The notes under the pieces: generated by a model
What the model was told of the DNA's origin: nothing
Database searches by the model: none
Seen by the model: only the letters and a program-made list of their open reading frames with translations
Made by a program: the position numbers and the translations under genes
Part shown: one piece after another, positions 7,348-11,360 of the stretch
Position numbering within the stretch: position 1 is the first letter of the stretch
How the letters are laid out: each line of letters begins with the position of its first letter
Assembly (NCBI GenBank): GCA_003695505.1
Contig: RFIY01000352.1
Coordinates: forward strand, 1 to 11,360
Direction: 5' to 3'
Source of the DNA: Candidatus Dadabacteria bacterium
GTDB lineage: Bacteria > J088
Length of the DNA: 11,360 nt

Positions 7348-7781
7348 TACAGGTGCGTCGTATAATCCGGGTCCGGCAGTTTCAGATCGAGGCCACGGTG
7401 ACTGGCCCAGTGCTCGATGTCGGCGAGCGCACCGTGCATACGATTGTGAATCGTCGACGGATGTGGCGGATTGACGAACTTGACGACGGCGCTGGCGATC
7501 TTGCGCAGGATCACCGAGCTGATGCACAGCGACGTCCCAATGCAATATTCGTGGATTTCGTGACGCCGCGGCTTCGTCCAGCGCGTCCAGAACTGGTTGA
7601 TGCGCGGGTCCGCCGCACCCTTCGCGGTGCGGAAATCCATCAGCAACGCATATGGCTGCTGATCGTGAATGTAACGTTCCAGTGACGGCGTCAGTTCACC
7701 GAACCAGTTGATGTTCAGGCGGCCGTCGACCTTGAAGATGACGAGCGGGGCATATGTCTCGTCGACTACGAATCGCGCCAT
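7347..7781 (-). CDS. Conserved protein of unknown function, possibly STAS/SpoIIAA-like
   Basis: A 144-residue soluble protein with no signal peptide or membrane segment. I do not recognise a named family. The N-terminal pattern is a beta strand (APLVIFKVDG, 11-20), an amphipathic helix (about 26-39), and a second strand ending in an acidic-arginine turn (YALLMDFRTAKG, 44-55). This is reminiscent of the STAS/SpoIIAA-like fold that carries regulatory or lipid-binding functions. A conserved-looking core follows: QFWTRWTKPRR (63-73), CIGTSLCISS (80-89), VNPPHPSTI (103-111) and DIEHWASHRGL (121-131). No catalytic motif is visible. The ATG at 7781 is supported by GAGGAG at 7788-7793, six bases upstream. 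It lies 19 nt after the tRNA-Arg gene and overlaps tsaC, so it is the middle member of a three-gene unit. A role in tRNA modification is conceivable but not shown. Confidence 0.8.
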   Translation of the reverse strand: MARFVVDETYAPLVIFKVDGRLNINWFGELTPSLERYIHDQQPYALLMDFRTAKGAADPRINQFWTRWTKPRRHEIHEYCIGTSLCISSVILRKIASAVVKFVNPPHPSTIHNRMHGALADIEHWASHRGLDLKLPDPDYTTHL

Positions 7782-7787
7782 GATGTT

Positions 7788-7793
7788 CTCCTC
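7788..7793 (-). promoter_or_regulatory. Ribosome binding site of the 144-aa gene, directly behind the tRNA
   Basis: GAGGAG is six bases before the ATG at 7781 and only seven bases after the 3' end of the tRNA gene. It fixes the start codon and implies that translation begins on a very short leader once the tRNA is cut from the transcript. Confidence 0.75.
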
Positions 7794-7800
7794 ATTCGTA

Positions 7801-7874
7801 CGCGCCCGGGAGGATTCGAACCTCCGACCTGCGGATTAGAAGTCCGCTGCTCTATCCTGCTGAGCTACGGGCGC
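7801..7874 (-). tRNA. tRNA-Arg(UCU), CCA not encoded
   Basis: A complete cloverleaf reads on the minus strand. The acceptor stem is GCGCCCG/CGGGCGC (7 bp), the D stem GCTC/GAGC, the anticodon stem GCGGA/TCCGC, the variable loop AGGTC, and the T stem GGAGG/CCTCC with loop TTCGAAT. All stems pair perfectly. The anticodon loop CTTCTAA places UCU at 34-36, reading AGA and AGG, with A at 37. U36-A37 is the signature of t6A-modified tRNAs. The discriminator is G at 7801, and the bases that follow are TAC, so CCA must be added after transcription. It is the first gene of the minus-strand unit leading to tsaC. Confidence 0.97.
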
Positions 7875-7952
7875 CGATGCTCGTTGGAATGATCTGCAAC
7901 AGTGGTCTATTGTGCCATACCGACAACGACACGGCTGCGCCGAAGTGCGCGG

Positions 7953-7958
7953 TACAAT
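7953..7958 (+). promoter_or_regulatory. Candidate -10 box for the aldo/keto reductase gene
   Basis: TACAAT lies 34 bp before the ATG at 7993, a suitable distance for a short leader. No recognisable -35 hexamer stands at the expected spacing, so this is a weak prediction. Confidence 0.3.
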
Positions 7959-7979
7959 GGATGCAACCGCAGCCCCGAC

Positions 7980-7987
7980 AAGGAGAG
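7980..7987 (+). promoter_or_regulatory. Ribosome binding site that fixes the tas start
   Basis: AAGGAGAG, five bases before the ATG at 7993, is the strongest Shine-Dalgarno sequence in the window. It decides against the open frame that extends upstream to an earlier ATG near 7957 and to 7912. Confidence 0.85.
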
Positions 7988-7992
7988 CCACC

Positions 7993-9033
7993 ATGCAATA
8001 TCGTCCACTGGGACGCACCGGTCTGGAGGTCAGCGCGATCTGTCTCGGCACGATGACCTGGGGCGAACAGAACACGCGTGACGACGCCTTCGCGCAACTC
8101 GATTACGCCGTCGATCACGGCATCAATTTTATCGACACCGCCGAAATGTATCCCGTGCCGCCTCGCGCGGAAACGTACACCGCAACCGAGACGATCCTCG
8201 GCGAATGGCTGTCGGCGCGCGGCAACCGCGACAGCCTGATCATCGCATCAAAGGTACTCGGCAAGGCCGACTGGATGCCGTGGGTCCGCGACGGCAAGGC
8301 GCGGCCCGATCGGCGCAATATTCGCGAAGCGATCGAGGGCTCGCTGCGGCGACTGCAAACCGACTACATCGACCTGTACCAGATCCACTGGCCGGACCGC
8401 ACGACAAACTTTTTCGGCAAGCTCGAATACACCCATGATCCCGACGAAGTTCCTGTGCCCATTGCCGAAACACTCGAAACGATGACCGAGCTGGTGCAAG
8501 AGGGCAAGATCCGCTACGTCGGCGTCTCGAATGAAACGCCGTGGGGTCTGTCGCGCTACCTCTGCCTGTCCGAAAAGAACGGCTGGGCACGCGTGCAGTC
8601 GATCCAGAACCCGTACAGCCTCCTCAACCGCTCATTCGAGATCGGTCTGGCCGAATTCGCGCACCGCGAGGACACGGGCCTGCTGGCCTATTCGCCCCTT
8701 GGTTTTGGTGTCCTGTCCGGAAAGTACCTCGATGGCCGTCGTCCCGAGAACGCGCGCCTGACATTGTTCACGCGCTTCACCCGCTACACCAACCCCAGAG
8801 CCGAAGAGGCCACACGGCGCTACGTCGACCTGGCCCGCCAACATGGGCTGGATCCCGCACAGATGGCCCTCGCGTTCGTCAACTCCCGCCCCTTCGTCAC
8901 GGCAAACATCATCGGCGCGACGACCATGGAGCAGCTCGAACGCAACATTGCCAGCATCGAGCTGCAACTTCCCGACAGCGTGCTCGACGGCATCGAAGCG
9001 ATCCACCGGGACATCCCCAACCCAGCGCCGTAA
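7993..9033 (+). CDS. tas: NADP(H)-dependent aldo/keto reductase, Tas family
   Basis: Cytoplasmic (beta/alpha)8-barrel oxidoreductase. The 346 residues by my count equal the length of E. coli Tas, and resemblance runs through the whole chain, for example GTMTWGEQN at 19-27, AEMYPVPPR at 50-58, IQNPYSLLNRSFE and GLDPAQMALAFV. The catalytic tetrad is present: Asp48, Tyr53, Lys87 (IIASKV) and His132 (YQIHWP). The C-terminal GATTM motif contributes to NADP binding. The physiological substrate of Tas is unresolved; in E. coli it was found as a suppressor of tyrosine auxotrophy, so I claim only the reductase class. The gene is divergent from tRNA-Arg and ends 57 bp before the Rrf2 gene, which has its own apparent promoter. 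Confidence 0.93.
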   Translation: MQYRPLGRTGLEVSAICLGTMTWGEQNTRDDAFAQLDYAVDHGINFIDTAEMYPVPPRAETYTATETILGEWLSARGNRDSLIIASKVLGKADWMPWVRDGKARPDRRNIREAIEGSLRRLQTDYIDLYQIHWPDRTTNFFGKLEYTHDPDEVPVPIAETLETMTELVQEGKIRYVGVSNETPWGLSRYLCLSEKNGWARVQSIQNPYSLLNRSFEIGLAEFAHREDTGLLAYSPLGFGVLSGKYLDGRRPENARLTLFTRFTRYTNPRAEEATRRYVDLARQHGLDPAQMALAFVNSRPFVTANIIGATTMEQLERNIASIELQLPDSVLDGIEAIHRDIPNPAP

Positions 9034-9053
9034 ATGCCATTGTTTTAATCGGG

Positions 9054-9059
9054 TATACT
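9054..9059 (+). promoter_or_regulatory. Candidate -10 box for the Rrf2-cysteine operon
   Basis: TATACT lies 31 bp before the TTG start at 9091, in a short AT-rich island. The -35 position is poor, as expected for a regulated promoter. A GTATAC palindrome (9053-9058) overlaps the hexamer. Confidence 0.4.
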
Positions 9060-9090
9060 GAATCCGTCGCGTAAAAAAGGCGGAAATCCA

Positions 9091-9528
9091 TTGAGTTTAA
9101 AACTCACCAAAAAGGTAGAATATGCCATCGCGGGGCTTCACTATCTCGCCTGGGTCGCTCCGGGACGACTGGTCCAGGTGCGAGAGATCGCCGAAGCCGC
9201 CGATGTATCTCGCCGTTTCCTGGAGCAGATCTTTCTTGCGTTGCGCGAAGCCGGGCTTCTCCATTCACGGCGCGGCGCGCAGGGCGGCTACCGGCTCGCA
9301 CGCGCCGCCAGCGCCATTTCCCTCGCCGACCTGTGTGCGGCGCTCGATGAACTGACCCCGGCTCCGTCGCCGGAACTGCGCGGCATTGCCGCCGACTATA
9401 CCGTCTGGCGAGCACAACAGGCGATCTGGGACGCACTTTCCGCGATTACGCTGGAAGACCTTGCGGACGACGCGTTGCGGCGTCATCTCCGAGAGGCATC
9501 CCGTCCACCGACCATGTACTACATCTGA
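9091..9528 (+). CDS. Rrf2-family transcriptional regulator, CymR-like
   Basis: A 145-residue DNA-binding regulator. The Rrf2 winged helix-turn-helix covers about 1-75: LTKKVEYAIAGLHYLA (5-20), VREIAEAADVSRRFLEQIF (30-48) and the wing RRGAQGGYRLAR (60-71). A dimerisation helix follows. The three Cys that hold the Fe-S cluster in IscR and NsrR are absent; the only Cys is at 82. The C-terminal part (WRAQQAIWDALSAITLEDLA, 106-125) and the final MYYI align by eye with Bacillus CymR, the cysteine-metabolism repressor that acts in complex with CysK. The next gene encodes CysK. The start is TTG at 9091, the only codon that keeps the family's short N-terminus, with AAGG at 9077-9080 upstream. A 15-bp palindrome covers the start. 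By inference it senses cysteine or O-acetylserine status through CysK and controls this operon. Confidence 0.87.
   Translation: MSLKLTKKVEYAIAGLHYLAWVAPGRLVQVREIAEAADVSRRFLEQIFLALREAGLLHSRRGAQGGYRLARAASAISLADLCAALDELTPAPSPELRGIAADYTVWRAQQAIWDALSAITLEDLADDALRRHLREASRPPTMYYI
9092..9106. repeat. 15-bp palindrome over the Rrf2 start codon
   Basis: TGAGTTT-A-AAACTCA is a perfect 7-bp inverted repeat around a single central base, spanning codons 1-6. The AT-rich symmetry in a GC-rich genome suits a dimer-binding operator, possibly for the Rrf2 protein itself. It also encodes the conserved start of the protein, so part of the pattern may be coincidence. Confidence 0.45.
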
Positions 9529-9558
9529 CGCTTCCAAATCAACACAGACGGCAAGCCT

Positions 9559-10500
9559 ATGACATCCGAATCCTCAGCTACGGTCGCTCAAAACCCGCTC
9601 GAACTGGTAGGCAATACTCCGCTTGTCTCGCTGGCCTCGTTGCGTACACGGGGTGCGACCGTGTACGGCAAGCTCGAAAGCCAGAACCCCGGCGGCTCGG
9701 TCAAGGACCGCATTTGCCGGAGCATGATCCTGGCAGCAGAAGCCGAGGGGCGTCTCGGCCCCGGCTCCGTTATCGTCGAACCGACAAGCGGCAACACCGG
9801 TATCGGCCTGGCCTGGCTCGCCGCGGCCCGGGGCTACAAGTGCATTCTGACGATGCCCGAGAGCATGAGTCCGGAACGGGTCCAGTTGCTGCAGGCATAC
9901 GGCGCGCGGGTGGAACTGACGCCGGCCGACGGCGGCATGGCCGCGGCGATCATCCGGGCCGAGGAACTGCTGGCGGAGCTGGGCGAGCGTGGTTTCATGC
10001 CGCAACAGTTCGAAAACCCCGCGAATCCCGAAGCGCACCGTCAGACGACCGGCCCCGAACTGCTCGCGGCAATTCAGTATCAGAACCTGAACGTCGCCGC
10101 CTTCGTTGCGGGTGTCGGGACCGGCGGCACGATCACCGGCGTCGGCGAGACGCTCAAAGGTGCACTCGACGAGGTGTCGATCGTCGCCGTTGAACCGAGC
10201 AAGAGTCCGGTTCTTTCTGGCGGCAAACCAGGGCCGCACGGCATACAGGGTATCGGCGCAGGGTTTATTCCGGCGATCCTCAATACCGACATCATCGACC
10301 GGATCGAACTCGTCGACGATGAGGACGCCATCGCGACACAGAAGGCACTCGCTCGAAAAGCCGGCATCCTCGCCGGCATCAGCGCCGGTGCGAATGTCAC
10401 CGCCGCGCTGCGCGTTGCCGAAACATTGCCCGACGACGCAGCCGTTATCACAGTGATCTGCGATACCGGCGAGCGCTATCTGAGCCTCGATCTGTTTTAA
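9559..10500 (+). CDS. cysK: Cysteine synthase (O-acetylserine sulfhydrylase, CysK type)
   Basis: PLP enzyme that replaces the acetyl group of O-acetylserine with sulfide to give cysteine. At 313 residues it has the length of CysK. The PLP lysine is Lys49 in NPGGSVKDR (43-51), the substrate loop is PTSGNTG at 75-81, the phosphate-binding loop is GVGTGG at 185-190, and the GIQGIGAGFIP segment (228-238) and the GISAGAN motif (273-279) are typical of the A isozyme. The C-terminal CDTGERYLS (301-309) is also conserved. A CysM (B isozyme) assignment is less likely. It follows the CymR-like gene by 30 bp and precedes a sulfur-carrier gene by 105 bp. CysK commonly binds partners through their C-terminal isoleucine, and the upstream regulator ends in Ile. 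Reaction class is firm; substrate preference is inferred. Confidence 0.93.
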   Translation: MTSESSATVAQNPLELVGNTPLVSLASLRTRGATVYGKLESQNPGGSVKDRICRSMILAAEAEGRLGPGSVIVEPTSGNTGIGLAWLAAARGYKCILTMPESMSPERVQLLQAYGARVELTPADGGMAAAIIRAEELLAELGERGFMPQQFENPANPEAHRQTTGPELLAAIQYQNLNVAAFVAGVGTGGTITGVGETLKGALDEVSIVAVEPSKSPVLSGGKPGPHGIQGIGAGFIPAILNTDIIDRIELVDDEDAIATQKALARKAGILAGISAGANVTAALRVAETLPDDAAVITVICDTGERYLSLDLF

Positions 10501-10521
10501 TACATGAACAGGAAATTCACG

Positions 10522-10527
10522 TACAAT
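10522..10527 (+). promoter_or_regulatory. Candidate -10 box upstream of the sulfur-carrier gene
   Basis: TACAAT lies 78 bp before the carrier ATG, in the 105-bp gap after cysK. The -35 region is weak. It could give the carrier and the second synthase independent expression; the alternative is simple readthrough from the Rrf2 promoter. Confidence 0.25.
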
Positions 10528-10605
10528 TCGCACCTGTCGGCCTGCCCCGTTTCCGCCCGCCTGCGGTGACGCTCTGCGCCGGCACCGACTGAAGGAGACC
10601 CCGAA

Positions 10606-10884
10606 ATGGCTGTAAGTATTCGTATCCCGACGCCGCTGCGCAAGTTCACGGACGACCAGGACGTCGTCGAGGTCGAAGGAAACACCGTACGCGAATGCAT
10701 CGATGCCCTCATCGCAAAGCACGGCGAGCTGGCCAACCAGATCCTCGATCAGAATGGCGATGTCCGTCGTTTCGTCAACCTGTTTCTCAATGACCGCGAC
10801 GTCCGTTTTTCCGGCGGCGACAGCGCAGAAGTCAAGGATGGCGATGAGATCGCCATCATCCCGGCCATTGCCGGCGGTCGCTGA
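10606..10884 (+). CDS. MoaD/ThiS-family sulfur carrier protein, CysO-like
   Basis: A 92-residue ubiquitin-fold protein that carries sulfur as a C-terminal thiocarboxylate. The sequence MAVSIRIPTPLRKFT (1-15) begins the first beta strand, RFVNLFLNDRDVRF (55-68) is the central strand pair, and VKDGDEIAIIPAIAGG (76-91) is the family's conserved tail. Flanking cysteine synthase genes point to the CysO role known in mycobacteria, where CysO-COSH donates sulfur to CysM, rather than to molybdopterin or thiamin synthesis. The tail is unusual: Arg92 follows the Gly-Gly, so the chain must be trimmed before a ThiF/MoeB-like enzyme can adenylate it. The start is clear, with AAGGAG at 10592-10597, eight bases before the ATG. 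The activating enzyme and protease are not in the window. Confidence 0.88.
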   Translation: MAVSIRIPTPLRKFTDDQDVVEVEGNTVRECIDALIAKHGELANQILDQNGDVRRFVNLFLNDRDVRFSGGDSAEVKDGDEIAIIPAIAGGR

Positions 10885-10893
10885 CACTTTTTG

Positions 10894-10914
10894 CGCTGCC
10901 CGGTTCGGGCAGCG
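10894..10914. repeat. 9-bp hairpin between the carrier and the second synthase
   Basis: CGCTGCCCG-GTT-CGGGCAGCG forms a perfect 9-bp stem with a triloop in the 69-bp intergenic gap. A T5 run (10888-10892) lies before it on the plus strand and no T-run follows on either strand, so it is not a standard intrinsic terminator. It could stabilise or set the ratio of the upstream and downstream parts of the message. Confidence 0.55.
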
Positions 10915-10953
10915 ACCACTCCTGCGCAGTTTCTGAAAGGACACGCTCGCAGC

Positions 10954-11360
10954 ATGCCGAGCCCGTTGCAATCGCCGTTTCTCGGCTTTGGGCCGGCGTC
11001 GGAACGCATTCGTGGCACCGTCCTCGAGTCGATCGGCAATACGCCGCTGGCCGACCTGAGCGACTGGTGCCGCCGACACGGCGCTTCCGACGCAGTCCGC
11101 ATCTACGGCAAGGTCGAAGGCCGCAACCCTGGCGGCTCGGTCAAGGATCGCCCTGCGCTGTCGATGGTCCTCGATGGACTGAACTCAGGCCGCTTCTCGC
11201 CCGGCAAGATCCTGCTCGATTCAACGAGCGGCAACACCGGCATCGCCTATGCGATGATCGGCGCGGCCCTTGGCTTTCCGGTTCGCCTGTGCATCCCCGA
11301 AAACGCCAGCCGCGAGCGCATTGCCGTACTGCGCGCGTTTGGAGCGGACCTCGTCCTGAC
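10954..11360 (+). CDS. Second PLP-dependent cysteine synthase, CysM-like, 3' end cut by the window edge
   Basis: The first 135 residues of a fold-type II PLP enzyme are visible. SIGNTPL at 26-32 begins the conserved domain, Lys64 in NPGGSVKDRPA (58-68) is the PLP lysine, STSGNTG at 90-96 is the substrate loop, and CIPENASRER at 104-113 is typical of the group. The KDRPA and DSTSGNTGIAYA features resemble cysteine synthases that pair with sulfur carriers (Mycobacterium CysM has KDRPA) more than they resemble the upstream CysK. The thiocarboxylate of the adjacent carrier is therefore the likely sulfur donor, and O-phosphoserine a possible acceptor; both are inference. An N-terminal extension of about 20 residues precedes the core. 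The ATG at 10954 has AAAGGA 12 bases upstream, a rather long spacing, but no better start exists. About half the protein lies outside the window. Confidence 0.88.
   Translation, partial: MPSPLQSPFLGFGPASERIRGTVLESIGNTPLADLSDWCRRHGASDAVRIYGKVEGRNPGGSVKDRPALSMVLDGLNSGRFSPGKILLDSTSGNTGIAYAMIGAALGFPVRLCIPENASRERIAVLRAFGADLVL

Noticed and set aside
7348-7545. N-terminal extension of TsaC within the 144-aa gene
   Set aside because: The extra residues show no family similarity and overlap a gene with its own ribosome binding site; the TAATG junction gives the natural start.
7912-7992. N-terminal extension of the aldo/keto reductase
   Set aside because: The frame is open, but the strong AAGGAGAG and the agreement with the Tas N-terminus fix the start at 7993.
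10894-10914. Intrinsic terminator after the carrier gene
   Set aside because: The T-run precedes the stem on the plus strand and no T-run follows it on either strand, so it was kept only as a hairpin.
9574-11079. A 501-codon open frame on the minus strand opposite cysK, the carrier and the second synthase
   Set aside because: It is antisense to three genes with clear family motifs, shows no recognisable protein features, and is expected from GC-rich codon usage.

Overview
The window is an ordinary, densely packed bacterial chromosome segment, GC-rich, with no insertion sequence, prophage, CRISPR array or rRNA. The gene set points to a proteobacterium, most likely a gammaproteobacterium. The evidence is a Tas-type aldo/keto reductase that by my count has the same length as E. 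coli Tas and agrees with it closely throughout, a FadR-like GntR regulator, and RibF, AroE and MgtE of ordinary bacterial type. Two traits fit the enteric model less well: the tRNA gene does not encode its CCA end, and the cysteine genes include a MoaD/ThiS-type sulfur carrier and a CymR-like Rrf2 regulator. Placement below phylum level is not secure.

Layout. Minus strand 1-1639: a calcium/sodium antiporter cut by the left edge, preceded by a FadR-like regulator. A 149-bp divergent intergenic region (1640-1788) holds a perfect TATAAT box and a 17-bp inverted repeat. Plus strand 1789-3575: ribF and aroE, coupled through a TTGA overlap. A short-chain dehydrogenase lies on the minus strand (3624-4361), divergent from mgtE and a leucine-carboxyl-methyltransferase-like gene (4436-6754, plus). 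Convergent to these is a minus-strand unit read tRNA-Arg(UCU), a 144-aa protein of unknown function, then tsaC (7874 down to 6763). The plus strand then carries tas (7993-9033) and a sulfur/cysteine block: an Rrf2/CymR-like regulator, cysK, a MoaD/ThiS (CysO-like) carrier, and a second cysteine synthase cut by the right edge.

How the genes fit together. The right-hand block looks like a cysteine biosynthesis locus with two potential routes: a classical O-acetylserine sulfhydrylase (CysK), and a thiocarboxylate route in which a small carrier delivers sulfur to a CysM-like synthase. The regulator ends in MYYI, resembling the C-terminus of Bacillus CymR, a repressor that works in complex with CysK. 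The carrier ends in Gly-Gly-Arg rather than a free Gly-Gly, so it should need trimming before activation. In the central minus-strand unit, the gene for a tRNA expected to carry t6A37 lies in the same apparent transcription unit as tsaC, whose product starts t6A synthesis. No stretch over 300 bases lacks a gene.
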